DNA of 64,000 bases from contig CM066915.1 in assembly GCA_033964015.1 (NCBI GenBank), positions 4,823,575-4,887,574 on the forward strand, read 5' to 3'. Source of the stretch: Scolanthus callimorphus. Lineage: Eukaryota; Cnidaria; Anthozoa; Actiniaria; Edwardsiidae. The notes below the pieces were generated by a model. It was not told the DNA's origin and made no database searches. It saw only the letters and a list, made by a program, of their open reading frames with translations. Below are positions 1-10,645 of the stretch, one piece after another (within the stretch, counting starts at the first letter, position 1; every line of letters starts with the position of its first letter). The position numbers were made by a program, and so were the translations under genes.

Positions 1-1369
1 GCCAAAAACCGTCTGAACATCTACATGTTCCAATCACTACCAGAAGTAAATACTCGAGCTGCCAAGTGGATCAAGACGCATCCTATGGAGATAATTGTCT
101 GGTGTGCAAGACAAAGCAGACGTCCACTTGATAGCGACGTAAGTTGACTCAAAACACTGTTATAATCGGTTCTTTGTTAAGACCCCGTCCACAATGATTA
201 ATGTTTCAGCAAGTTCAGATTTTTTAATTTTCAAAGCACTCAAAACAGACTCTTACTTCTCTTCGTTTCTTTGTTAAACACTGACTATTCCTCTTTTATA
301 GGATGAGGAAGTAGCACAACATGACAACGAAGGCGCAGTGCCGAAAGACGACCTTGAAAACATTCTGGCGGTGCGACTAGACGATGAAGAGGCGTCGCCG
401 GGCGAGTCTGATAATGAAGACCAGTCAGTGAATGAACAGACAAGCAGTGAAGACGAGGGTTTGGACTGTTCATACGATGATCAGATCGCTGATCTCAACA
501 GGTATCCCAGTAGTGAGATAGTAAAGATACCTTATGTGGAAACATGCTAATATTTTCTGTTCTTCTCTGTCGACAGGGCTAAAGACGAGTGTGAAGATAA
601 CGCAAAAGCAAGAATGATAGAATGGATGGTGGAGGAGGTGAAGAAGAAACGACGAGTCCTACGACTTGATGCCAGAGAAGGGCGAATAGCGTTGCGGGAG
701 CGAGAGATAGATAACCTGAGGAGACATGGTGTTGGGGAAGAGTTGCTGCTTCTTCTTCCAAGTCAACCAGGGGACCCAGTACCGACGCCTCTTCAACAGG
801 AGATCGAGGAGGCGCAAGCTGAACATCGCCGGAAAAAGAAAGACGAAGAAGAAAGGCTGCTCCAAGCACAGGCAGAGCGCTTCTACGAAGACGAGTGGGT
901 AATCGCAAAGGAGAAGGAAATGCTGAATTTGCATAAACAAGAAGTGAATGCCAAAGATGAAGATACCAAGCGTGCTTTGTCCTATATGGCGAGCGTTGCA
1001 CGAGACGCGCTAAGATTGCACGTTCTCGGATTGGAGGTACCTGCAACTGCAAAAAATTGTTTCAACGAGAAGATGCTTGCGGAGAGACGAAAGGCCGTAG
1101 TGAAGCTTGGTCTTATCAAGGCTAGTCAAGTAGCGGTTATATCCCATCCCTGGGAACCACTTCCCTTCACAATCGGCGAAGAATGCGAAGGCAATGAGAT
1201 CATCCTGACGACTCCTATGTCTCAATCAAGGCCAAGCACTAGTGGTACTTCATCTCAGAGGTTTCTCATTCATCGCACGCCAAAACGACGAGCAAGTCAG
1301 AAAAGCGTCACTCCTTCCGTGCCAAAAAGAGGGCGTATTACTCATTTCTTCCCTCCAAGTCAGCAGTGA
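1..1369 (+). CDS. 3' part of a spliced gene: acidic coiled-coil protein with C-terminal PCNA-box-like motif
   Basis: I do not recognise the family. Three exons can be read: 1-138 (open at the left edge, ending at donor GTAAGT), 302-501 (acceptor TTTTATAG, donor GGTATC) and 577-1369 (acceptor TCGACAG, stop TGA). The phases agree across both introns. Exon 2 is very acidic (Asp/Glu/Ser-rich). Exon 3 starts with about 150 residues rich in Lys, Arg and Glu that look like a long coiled coil. A basic Ser/Thr-rich tail follows, ending in RITHFFPPSQQ. The ITHFF segment (1337-1351) fits the hydrophobic core of a PCNA-interacting box, although the usual first Gln is Arg here. The basic tail suggests a nuclear protein. 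The gene is convergent with the cyclin-like and recombinase genes at 1.9-4.2 kb, so it could be a host gene or cargo of the same mobile unit. The exon structure is well supported; the function is inferred only. Confidence 0.7.
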
Positions 1370-1673
1370 TTGAACACATTTTGCCCGAACAACCCGATAC
1401 AGTGTGTAGATTTTCGTTAAATTTCTCGTAATAAGTCGCACGTGTGTTTATTTATTATTATTTATTATTTACTATTAATTTCTTAGGATGAACCAGAAAC
1501 GAAAGGGCCTAACGTAAGAGCGCATTACAAATTTCTTTTCGAAAACTTGCTAGGTGGTCAGTCTGTAATAATGAGTTAAATCGATATTGATGTATTTCAA
1601 AAACGAGTTAAACAATGTAGATCGTCTTTCATTAAAATTATAAGGAATGAGAAATATGATCGGGTTTGCAATT

Positions 1674-1679
1674 AATAAA
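1674..1679 (+). terminator. Candidate polyadenylation signal
   Basis: AATAAA lies about 300 nt after the stop of the plus-strand gene, in AT-rich sequence. It is the clearest canonical signal in the stretch 1370-1900. That stretch otherwise holds only AT-rich non-coding sequence between the two convergent transcription units. Confidence 0.4.
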
Positions 1680-1918
1680 GTTTATTGATGTAAGTAGTAG
1701 CTTGCAAGGGCCTCCAGTTAATGCATTGCTATATGTTTATTTGAATTACCAGGCGAAAGAAATCTACAATGACAATAAAATCACGAGCATTTAAAAAACA
1801 TCACCGTCTGTTGTTATGATCTTGGAATGCCGTTTATGTTATTGCTATCATTACTAAATCATCTGAACTATCCATTGCTTCGTGATCTCGTTGTAATTCA
1901 TGCTACAACACACAAATC

Positions 1919-2221
1919 TCATTGTTCCAAAATATGGCGGTGCTCCAAGGGCCTCCAGTTCAGCGACTGCAAAACATTTAGTTCTTCCTCGATAATGTCT
2001 TCCCTTTTGACTGGCGGCGAGATGATATCCATAAATATGCTGTTTCCTTTCGTGTCGCTGTCTTCTAACTTAATTGCTATAAACAGGCAAGCGAGAATGA
2101 GCTTCCTTAGGCTGGACTTTTTTCTGTGCGACGTTCTATTGAGATGGCGCCATAACAGACTTTCCGCCAATATGGCCGTTGACTTGGGATAGTTACACGT
2201 ACACATATCTTCAAAAAACAT
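1919..2221 (-). CDS. Cyclin-box (N-terminal half) protein, probably partial
   Basis: The 100-residue reading frame resembles the N-terminal cyclin fold. The segment around residues 39-54 has the helix-3 pattern LRKLILACLFIAIKLED, with Lys51 where cyclins place the CDK-contacting Lys. Residues 71-91 (VKREDIIEEELNVLQSLNWRP) match the helix-5 pattern with the conserved Glu. In cyclins this Lys-Glu pair contacts the CDK. A second, overlapping frame just upstream (down from 2301) begins MQRLRARMDRLTEKHPELSQ and may be the true start, joined through a frameshift or small intron near 2225. The frame stops soon after the first cyclin box, so a second box is missing or lies in another exon. It sits on the same strand as, and downstream of, the recombinase gene. 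Assignment rests on motif recall. Confidence 0.55.
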   Translation of the reverse strand: MFFEDMCTCNYPKSTAILAESLLWRHLNRTSHRKKSSLRKLILACLFIAIKLEDSDTKGNSIFMDIISPPVKREDIIEEELNVLQSLNWRPLEHRHILEQ

Positions 2222-2445
2222 CCAGGCAATTCGATATCCTTCTGAGATAGTTCAGGGTGTTTTTCTGTGAGTCTGTCCATCCTAGCTCGAAGGCGCTGCA
2301 TCAGGTAAAGAGGTTGGACCGGACTGCGTCACCTCATTTTGTAGTACAGCAATATACCCAGCGATCTTTGAGGGCTTGCGAACGTTTTCAATTGGTTCCC
2401 AATACCGTCCCCATGACAACAAATTGGTTCCTAACATACCTAAAA

Positions 2446-4207
2446 TTACTTTGTGGAGAATGACGGAAATCTTCGCGCTGCACGACTTAGCAAGGAGTTG
2501 GCTGTCCTCCCTTTTTGGAAATGAAGTTCGGGGTCCTTGAGGATAGCTTTCCATTGACCAAACCCATACCTCTTAAGTCCAGCCTTAAGATATTTGTCCT
2601 CTTCGGGGTAAACATGACATTCTTCCGTCTCGTGGAGCTTAACAAGGCTTTCCCTTTTAATGCATTTTCGCGCTTGAGATTTGGCGTACAAGCGGGGAGT
2701 TCAGGGGGCGGAACTTCCTTGATTGTTTCGACCTCGTCAGTAGAAGAGCTGTCTGCTTTCTCGTCTTGCTCTTGGGAGGATGCACTAGACTTGTCAGAGA
2801 GCCGTGCGCGCACGTCGTTTTCAAGCTCTGAACCCTTGTCACCTTGCAATTCTTTGATAAACATGTGCGCCCTTGTCGCAACGTCGCGCGATCTTTGTTT
2901 TTGGTAGTGTACCCTGGCCACAACAGAAGTGTGTTTTTGGTCTTCCGATATGGTGCTTTGGGCACTGCTGTCCAGAGTTCTCGAGCTTGCGGTCTCGACG
3001 ATCTGTTGATAGCGGGTGGGATGAACGTATTTGCCGGTCGCGTCAAACACCAACTTGCTCATTAATTCTCCAAGTTTGCTGTGCTGGCCTCCATTTCTTG
3101 TCACGAGGACGTAATCACATGTTGGCTTTAATTGCGGCCGAATATGGGTGATGAATCCTTCAAGCACTTGCATGTTTGTGTCGGTTAAATAAATAGAGTC
3201 AAACCCATATTTTCCTGCAGTCTTAAACATTTTCTGGTCAATAAATCCACCGTTTGTCTTGGCTTTTGTGACCATGTCAACAGTCAAATACTGATACGTC
3301 ATTGGGCGAGAACCTTTAACTTTGATAAACAAATAAAGCGCGAGGAATTTGGTGGCAAATGATAAATCTAGCGGCGATGCTGCGCGTGGACGTTCCTTAC
3401 AGGTTTTAAGCACATTCTCGTAGCGCGATAAATAATGACCAACTGATTCCAAGAGCTCCTCTAATGTTGCCCAATGTCCCTTAGCTTCTAGTGCGTCTAT
3501 ATCGAGGTCGCTAGTGCACTGAATGCGCATCATTTTAGAAACTGTTCTGCGTACCTTTTTCAAGTAGACTTCCGTGGTAGAAAATTACTTAGCACCTTTG
3601 CCGACGCTCCGTTTACCTTTCTAAAATCTATAAGTTCTGCAATTGCGTCGATGTACCCCACCCGCCCAGCATGCCCAAGCTTCCATTCATCCTGAAGCAC
3701 GTCAATAAACTTAAAAAGCAGATTAGGAGAGCACAAACTGAAGTCTATTATCTCAAATGTTAGGTCTTCTTCGTCTTCGCAGCAAAATTTCAAGAACTTC
3801 AAGCACCTGCTAACTATTTGCCGAGCTTGGCGATCACTTTTACAGCCACCTCCAGTGCCAGTTAGCCACGAAAAAACTTGCTGAGCAATTTTACTTGAAA
3901 TGTCATACGTAGGCATTGATCTCAAATTACGCGCAGAGTTCCCAGCAGCTTCACGTTTTACAGAGGTACTCACATTCTCTTTAGCAAGGTTGATATCAGG
4001 CTTTTCGTCAAAGTAATAAAACCAAAGATGCTTTTTCTTTACGTGTTTTCTGCATCCTCGCTGTGTGGCGAATCCATCGTGTTTGCATTATTGAACTGGA
4101 CAGTGAAAAAGGCCATCCACTTCGTCTTCCTCTAGGTGAAGTCTTTTAGGCTTGAGCGAAGCATTCGGTAATTTCGACCAGTTGATTACCTCTCCTCGTT
4201 TGCTCAT
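2446..4207 (-). pseudogene. Crypton-like tyrosine recombinase with C2H2 finger and Myb/SANT segment, interrupted
   Basis: The reading frame begins at an ATG whose complement is at 4205-4207. It first encodes a C2H2-type finger (C-x4-C-x13-H-x4-H) with a TAA inside it at 4088-4090. An open stretch follows to about 3580, where a one-base shift moves the frame. The main 358-residue block (3563-2487) has the full tyrosine recombinase set: Arg86 in KGSRPMT, Lys118 in AGKYGFD, His181-x-x-Arg184 in HPTRYQQ, His211 in DQKH, and Tyr220 exactly nine residues after His211, the spacing seen in Xer-type enzymes. A Ser/Glu-rich linker follows. A second frame (2691-2446) then carries a Myb/SANT-like helix, EEDKYLKAGLKRYGFGQW. 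Known enzymes of this type cut and join DNA through the Tyr; Cryptons are the eukaryotic transposons that encode them. One stop and two frameshifts suggest decay or sequence error. The closest alternative is a domesticated Crypton-derived host gene. Confidence 0.75.
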
Positions 4208-4554
4208 CTCGTTCAGAAGTCAAGACTAAAATGATTGAGTCTCCAAACGACGCTATCTTTTTATACTAGTTTTTGTTCCCAGGAGACGTATGTTTGGGCT
4301 AGCGAATCACAGCTCTTTGTGATCATATCTGCACAAACATGCCCTTTTGGCAATACCCAAGAGAGCTTAACAAGCCCAGGCAGGAAATGTTGATGAAAAG
4401 AAGACGTGACACTTTGCTTGGGCTTGTCAGAAAATGACAATTAAACATGCCCATGATTACGTGTTAACACAAGCTGGTTAATCTGCAAGTTTAGACGTGC
4501 CTTCAATATTAGACAAAACCCGCATTGTTATTGTTTCAGAAGACTTACACTATT
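4208..4554. other. Non-coding stretch upstream of the recombinase gene
   Basis: No convincing coding sequence is seen. It lies directly upstream of the recombinase start and should hold its promoter. I found no clear TATA box or TIR here. Confidence 0.3.
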
Positions 4555-4930
4555 AAAAAGGAACAACGCGTTCCCTTTTATAGTTAAACGAATCGTTCCT
4601 TTAAGGTGTTAATCGGAACCGTTTTGGCAATTGAGGAACAAAATAGCATTGTTCGGACCTGGTGTTCCTATATGACAACTAATTGGGAACAATTGGTCCG
4701 AATTTTTAGATAGGAACAGTTCACACAGGAACTATTGTTCCTATTAAGTAAAAAGGAACGCAGTCGAAAGGAACGATTGGTTCCTTTTAACTTTAAAAGG
4801 TCCTTTTGTTCCGTTTATTAGTCAATTGGTTCCTTTCACACTATAAGGAAAGGAACAACAGGGCCTTTCTATGCAATTTTAAATAGGTCTTTTTGCTGTT
4901 AAAAGGAATGAAATCAAAACGCGCGGAACA
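4555..4930. repeat. Cluster of GGAAC/GTTCC motifs
   Basis: I count about nine GGAAC and seven GTTCC occurrences in roughly 300 bp, many extended to AAAAGGAAC or GTTCCTTTT, in both orientations and at irregular spacing. Several pairs form short palindromes, for example the one around 4555-4580. The motif is far sparser on either side. This resembles the subterminal repeats that act as transposase binding sites in many DNA transposons. It lies just outside the recombinase gene, which makes a transposon end plausible. No TIR or target duplication was found. Confidence 0.55.
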
Positions 4931-5094
4931 CTGGCGCTTTGAAAAACTTCTCAGTTTTCATGTCGCGTCAGTTTAAAAGCAAATATCGAATTATGGTAAT
5001 CATAATCAGGTTCAAATTCAAAGACAGAATTTTTTATGGCGATAAAGAGAGTAATTTAGGTCCACTTATAAGCTATCATCACTTTTGGGGAATG

Positions 5095-5112
5095 GTAATA
5101 ATAATAATAATA

Positions 5113-5167
<55 letters not shown>
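5095..5167. repeat. (AAT)n microsatellite
   Basis: A near-perfect run of AAT/ATA triplets abuts the left edge of the segmental duplication. The second duplication copy has a shorter AAT tract at the same point (60193-60211), so the microsatellite belongs to the duplicated unit or its insertion point. Confidence 0.9.
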
Positions 5168-5472
5168 TGTTTATTCCATCCTATTGTAGCTTGAAGCTAA
5201 ATTACAGGACTGCTGACAATTAATTAATATAAATAAATGAATGAATAAATAAATAAATAAAATAAGTAACCGCCCCAAGAACCCATCACCTACTCTATAC
5301 GATACAATACTAGCTATGGAAAAAGGGATAAAGGACAATTACGATAACAATAGAGAAAGTGAATTTCGCGGAATAGTTCCGTTTTGTTCCTCCTACCTTC
5401 GTCATTCTTTTATTCGTAATGTGAAATGTAACATTCCATCGCTTTCTTGATTTATGTTTTCTCTCTCTCCAG

Positions 5473-5919
5473 GTTGGGAAAAGCAAGATTCAGCTCCAGT
5501 GTGTTTGGCGCTAAGGAGGATTCTTTCGGTCGATTCAATGTTACCAGAAGTGGGGAGATTCGTGGTTTTAAATTTGTCCATGACTCGGGCGAAGTGTCAT
5601 GCGCTGCGCATAAAGAATCCGCCTTCACGAAATGGGGTTGCCATACAGGGACAATAAATCCTAGCTATCAATTGTCCCTCATCATAAGTTACGAGGACAA
5701 CACGCGCGTTTTTCCAAAAAATGGATCGATTTTTTACACTATCCCAGAAGTTACCATCAGGACCCTGTGCTTGAGTTACCGGAATTTTCACCCCCACTCA
5801 AGGTAACTACAGGTCAAGAGTTCAAGCTGTGGTTTGGTGAAGATTATTACAAGGCTGGCGAACATAACAATGGAGGCACGTCTTGCACTTATGTGTTTGC
5901 TAAATACACGGATATGTGA
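5473..5919 (+). pseudogene. Last exon of a secreted-type protein, frameshifted copy
   Basis: This is the counterpart of the open exon at 60521-60969. An acceptor (CTCTCTCTCCAG) precedes 5473 and the terminal ATG-TGA is at 5914-5919. Two single-base deletions relative to copy 2 break the frame: one in the T run of TGTGTTTGGCG (near 5505) and one in ACCATCAGG (near 5757). The reading between them still matches copy 2 closely, including the VSCAAHK and TKWGC segments. A decayed duplicate is the simplest reading. Indel errors in the assembly are the alternative, since one deletion is in a homopolymer. No upstream exons are visible in this window. Confidence 0.8.
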
Positions 5920-6224
5920 TCAGCGCGTGGACAACCTCTCTTCTATTGACATGCACGGCACGTGATCAGCACTTGGTGACAAGCATTTTCTTTTGCTAGA
6001 CGCACTGCGGCACGAGATCGGCACGTGGACAAAAAATTTCTTCTTTTGCTAGATACATGAATATGCGATCAGTGCGTATCTTTTTAGATATACATGCCGA
6101 CGTGGATATACTTCTCGCTAACTGAGTGACTCGCCAACTAGGTCTTTTGTGTGATCCGCGAATGGCAAGATAAAAAACGGAACGCATATGCTCAGGTCCA
6201 GGAAAGTTAGCTTGTCCATTTGGA

Positions 6225-6712
6225 ACACAGAGCTCCTCACTCGTCACCTCGTGAACGCCCTAATGGCTCTTACCAAAACCAACACCGCAAGTTGAGGAAC
6301 CCGATAAGCTCTGTGAGAATATATATATTCTGACAACCGTTCTCGAACCAGAGCTCCCTGGCTTGTATTCTCGCAGGGGGGCTATGGTGAGAGCCATTGG
6401 CGCATGCGCGAGAATACAGAGCCACATTGTCGTGCCCAGGCTCCCCGACTCGCCACCTCGCGTAAAATACAATGGTGGTTTTATGCCTCACAATTCCTTT
6501 AAGAGCGTTCAAGTCGAAGGCATAGGTTGACAAGACGACTAGGGAACAAATGCCAGTGTTATTTTGACAGATACGTGTTTATAAAGCGAGATTAGGCTAC
6601 TTTTATGTACGCATGCGCGCCATTTCAGCCAATCAGCGAAGGCCCTGAAATGGCTGTCCAAGAGCCCCTCCTGCGAGCAGACGAGTCGGGGAGCTCTGGG
6701 TACGGGAATGTT
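6225..6712. mobile_element. Nested MITE pieces of the CAGAGCTCC family (inside duplication copy 1)
   Basis: The stretch contains several inverted ends of one MITE family. Left-type ends (CAGAGCTCC followed by a CGTCACCTCG-like segment) lie at about 6228 and 6350. A right-type end (CGAGTCGGGGAGCTCTGGGT) lies at about 6680-6702. Internal hallmarks are GCATGCGCG and AGCCAATCAGCGAAGGC. The order suggests one element inserted into another. The equivalent piece in copy 2 is 61262-61755. Confidence 0.65.
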
Positions 6713-8044
6713 AGACTCTCGAAAGGGTTTGTCTACAAAAAATAAAGTCAACTTTCACAAACTCACGCCGCCGTGTTTACCACTCGGCTTACCTTTGTCA
6801 AGGCATGCATCTCTTTTCGTTTCTAGCGAGGACAATCAATCTCGTAACCAGAGCCCGTCATCTTTTTGACCAATCTTTTTGACCAGCGGCAAGATCCAGA
6901 GCTCTGGGTTAATCGAACTCCTCCCCCCGATTTGTCACATTTTGTCACAAATCCAAGATGGCGACCACGCCAAAGCAAACTTGTATTTCTCGACCTAAAA
7001 CTACTCTCCAACGCCTGCGAGCAGGCTATCACTGACCATAATTCGTAAATAGTAGAAATCACCTGACAAACCTGAGGACGACGGTGCATAGCTTTGCCCT
7101 GTTAATCCTTCTGTAACAGACGCAAGGCAGGGTCAGATTGGGAGGAGAGGTGGTCGCGGTCCCCCTTTCTCGGGAGATTTTCCCGTACACTTAAAAGTCT
7201 GTATTTACTCGAGGAAATTTGAAAATTGAAAATTTTTGTCCAATGTTTTCACTATCCGTCTCCCTCTTTCTCTTTCTGATATTTCTGGATCCGCTTCTGC
7301 ACCGGGGTTTTCAGAAAAATGCCATCGGGTGAGACAAATCTTCGTCGGGTGATTCTTGCGTGTCATTTGAGTGGTATTATATAAACATACTTGATTCCAC
7401 AGTGAGTGCAGCTAGCCAGATACTACTTTTAACTTAAAAGTTGCTCTATAGCCAACGTTGTACATACGCCCATCCGCAAATCAAAGGCGCCGTAGAGCTA
7501 TAAATTACTTTCGATGGCACAAGTGCGCATCAATATCTCGGTATCTCAACAAACAGGGCAGCGCTAACATAGCCTAGACCAAACACCACTTCCATACAAC
7601 ATTTCCGTTAATTTTATTCGAAAATACAGATTACAAAAACTGTTGGATATCAAGGAAGTTGCGTGACGCATTGTATGACTTTAACTCGGAGTCACGTTCG
7701 AAAAAAACCGCCGCTTTTTGGGTCGATGTTGTTTACGGTATGTGGATCAATAAAAAATAGGACGAATGAATAATGAATGCGAGAAAAGAGTTCTTACTAG
7801 TGCCAAATGGATCATGTCAATCACTTTCGATGACAGAACCAACATGCTCGTACAGAGAGCTCCCCGCTCATCACCTCATGAGGAAGGCTCCGCTAACATT
7901 CATTCGAGGGTCTTTCCTGATTGGCTGATGTTAAACGTTGAGGCATGCGCAGACAGCTCTTTCGACCCTCAGATCTCTTTGTTATCTTTTAATTACGTTT
8001 CAATAAAAGAGATAAAAGATTGCCAATACAGTTAAACTATTTTG

Positions 8045-9680
8045 ATATTTTTGTTGCAAAAAAAACGACTGAAATTAACCACTCAAAATAATTTGCAGTT
8101 AGCTGTAAAATCGTTGTTTGAATCTTGCTAACGAAATTTCGTTTGGGCAACCAAAAGTACGAGGACCATACTTCCAGACGGAGCTGAAGCGTCGTATGGC
8201 GACCGTACGGTTCTTACGCCCACGCCAGAGATTTCGGCCCTGACAGTCGCTATCCTCAGTGTCCAGTAGCGACTCAGGGAATCGGTCCAGGGACCTATGT
8301 GTGGAACCGCCCGGCCACCAGACCATTAAATAGACTACTACCTTGTAATGAGTAGTGAACAACTAATTAAGGTCTGTATACATCCGTCTAGGTATTTATA
8401 GGTCTGGTTAAGGATCGCGCGGTTCCATGTTGACACTTATTGTTAGTGAGTACATGCATGTTTATGCTTGCGTTTAAAACTTTATCAGCTGTCCACTGTC
8501 GACCCATCTTTGTGGGTTTATTCGGCAGTGTCTTTTTTTAAAAAAATAAGGCGTACAAATTTGATAGCTGGATTTCTATGCATGCGCACTGATATTCGTT
8601 TTTATTACTTTTTGTTTATCTGTCAACAAAAGCTCGTCATGAGCTTTTGCTGTCAATTGATCGTAGGGCGTTCACATTCGCCTCCTAAAAGAAGTTCAAA
8701 ACGAAATTCAATCTGATTTCTAATTACGGAAGACTGCGCAAATTCAGATCTTGGTGCGTCTATGTATGTTATATAGCTTTGGGTTGCCTTGGTTTGAACA
8801 TGAATTCAAAAAACCCCTATCAGAAACTTAGAGAAGTCAAACCCCAGTGGTCCTCGCGCAAATTAGTCATTTGGGAGCGCGCGCAAATCGGCGGTTTATG
8901 CAGATTCATGAAAAGTTGACGTATATAAATCATAGTATATATTTCACTGTACATTCTCATTAGATAGTATTCCACTGTACTAACTGTACAAAGCAAATAA
9001 AACCTCCTAGTGACATTGTACAATATATTTAAATGCTTATTAAACTGCCTACTAATTCGTGACAGAAAAATCAACCGCCTCATCGCCTTCCGCTGGCCAG
9101 ACGACAACAGACACTGGGGAAGAAGATTTTCGGGCCTTCGTCGGTTGGCTGAGTTTATTGGCGCATGCGCAGAAACCACTTCCTCCCAATGGTTTTCATT
9201 GTGAATCAAATCTGGCTGCAAGCGTCAATGTAGCCAGCGCAGCTGGCTCTCGGGTTTTTCGAGGAAGGATCCTCTACGCGAAGCGCGGTCCGAGCCGAGT
9301 TCCAGGGCGCGCGTCGATTTCGTGCGCGCCCCATATCTGCTTGTACCGACTCCTTCCTGTGCGCCTCAAGGTTCATCTCGTAACAGAGAAATCTCGCTCA
9401 GAAGTTGGAACAGGCTGGCTGTACTTACACAGCCATTCGTCACGAGCGTAACTCTACACGTGAAAGTACTTGTAATTTGCAAACACTAGTACAGTCGAGA
9501 GCTCGAGCTATTGTTACAGTGAAAAAGCTGTTGACATATTCTGGATCGAAATTCTGTATATTTAAAACAACCCCTAATTATTGTAAATTTATAGTTATCC
9601 TTTAAGGATGGATCTTACTTGAGTGCAAGAGCGCCGGACGCAAGCGAAGGGAAATTTAAATAATAGCACAGAAGCGCAAG
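8045..9680. other. Non-coding repeat-bearing stretch
   Basis: Apart from the dispersed repeat at 8162-8400, I see no gene. Weak open frames at 8468-8716 and 8820-9451 have no recognisable domains and no splice-supported structure. The part 9440-9600 resembles 11150-11280 (shared ATATTCTGGA...AAATTCTGTATAT and TTTATAGTTATCC), so it is also repetitive. Confidence 0.5.
8162..8400. repeat. Dispersed repeat, copy A (pair with 10646-10880)
   Basis: About 95 bp beginning ACCATACTTCCAGAC and running through GAAGCGTCGTATGGCGACCG, ACGCCCACGCCAGAGATTTC and GACAGTCGCTATCC is nearly identical to 10646-10740. The similarity resumes after an indel with CGCCCGGCCACCAGACCAT and continues to TATTTATAGGTCTG. 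It is a short non-coding element of unknown class. I saw no clear TIR or poly-A tail. Confidence 0.75.
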
Positions 9681-9682
9681 CT

Positions 9683-9911
9683 CATTCTCGTACCCAGAGC
9701 TCCCCAGCTCGTCTCGCAGGGAAGACTGGGGGACATCCATTGAGGGCCGTCGCTGATTGGCTGACTTTGAACGTTTTGAGCATGCGCTGAAGATCTGTCC
9801 TCTCAGCGGCTCTGTATTAAATCTCGAGCATGCGCATGCGTCTTGGCTGTCACCACTCACCAGAGCCTCCCCCGCGAGGTTACGAGCCGGGGAGCTCTAG
9901 GTACGAGAATG
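9683..9911. mobile_element. MITE, CAGAGCTCC family, near-complete copy
   Basis: The ends are long imperfect inverted repeats: CATTCTCGTACCCAGAGCTC at the left and GAGCTCTAGGTACGAGAATG at the right. Inside are GGACATCCATTGAGGGCCGT, GCTGATTGGCTGA and GAGCATGCGC, which recur in every family member. Size is about 229 bp with no coding capacity. Another near-complete copy is at 42564-42777. Confidence 0.85.
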
Positions 9912-10645
9912 GCAAAGCTCCAAATCAACATATTAGCACGAATTTAATATCCTTTCGTTTGTGTCTACGTTTGCGTTCCAGTGAGACATCAAAGATAATT
10001 GCACTCTGATTAAGCTGGCTCTAGCAAAACCGCGCACTAATAGCCTGGATGAGGGGGGGGGGGGGGGGGTCTTGATGTCGGTTAAATTCTTGAAATGTCG
10101 GTAGTCGGTTACAATGTGCGGTCTTTTTTCGGCAATCGGTAAAAACTAAGTTAACAATTATCTCGCAAAGTTTAACTATGTGTATTTATTATCACTGTTG
10201 GTTTTCACTACGACAAAGCGACGTAAGCATAAGAACGGAAGCCTTTGATCCTCATGCTAACGCTTTTGTCGTAGTGAAAGCCGCAATAAAGAAAATAGTA
10301 TAGTTAATTTGATTCCTTATGCTTATGTTGCTAGTGAAAATTAAGTCTGCCTTTCTTTGCTTCTTTTGGTTTGTTTACTGATGGCTTCCACTTCCTATTC
10401 GCTAGTTGAATAGCTCTCTAATTATTAGTGTTTTCCTTGGTGTTTTTGTGTCAATTAATGAGGGATTTTGAGCGGAGTGTAGCTTTTCACAGTCAACTCG
10501 GTGCCGGTGGTAAGGCCATTTGCTATTTGTGATAAATGATGGAAGTAATTTTGAACTGCTTTTGAGAGTCGGGCAAGTAATATAAACATTTGCCTGTCCA
10601 CCCAATGCAAATTCAGCATTTACTTGACTTGAGGAAAAAATAGGA
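9912..10645. other. Non-coding stretch with a poly-G run
   Basis: No gene is seen. A run of about 18 G lies near 10052-10070. The segment around 10005-10040 (AAGCTGGCTCTAGCAAA) is repeated at about 11297-11325, so at least part of this is dispersed repeat. Confidence 0.5.

Larger units (their letters stand above)
5166..7960. repeat. Segmental duplication, copy 1 (paired with 60212-63210)
   Basis: From ATGTTTATTCCATCC onward this block follows 60212-63210 in the same orientation with many substitutions and small indels. It includes a coding exon, nested MITE pieces, a TC-rich segment at 7140-7330 and the segment with GTGCAGCTAGCCAG (about 7400-7700). Parts recur elsewhere: 47340-48040 matches about 5890-6775, and 55200-56040 matches about 7150-7690. 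At 7857-7900 it holds one copy of the 44-bp unit that is amplified at the end of copy 2. Confidence 0.9.

Noticed and set aside
4939..5223. Asn-rich ORF at 5.1 kb
   Set aside because: It is the AAT microsatellite translated.
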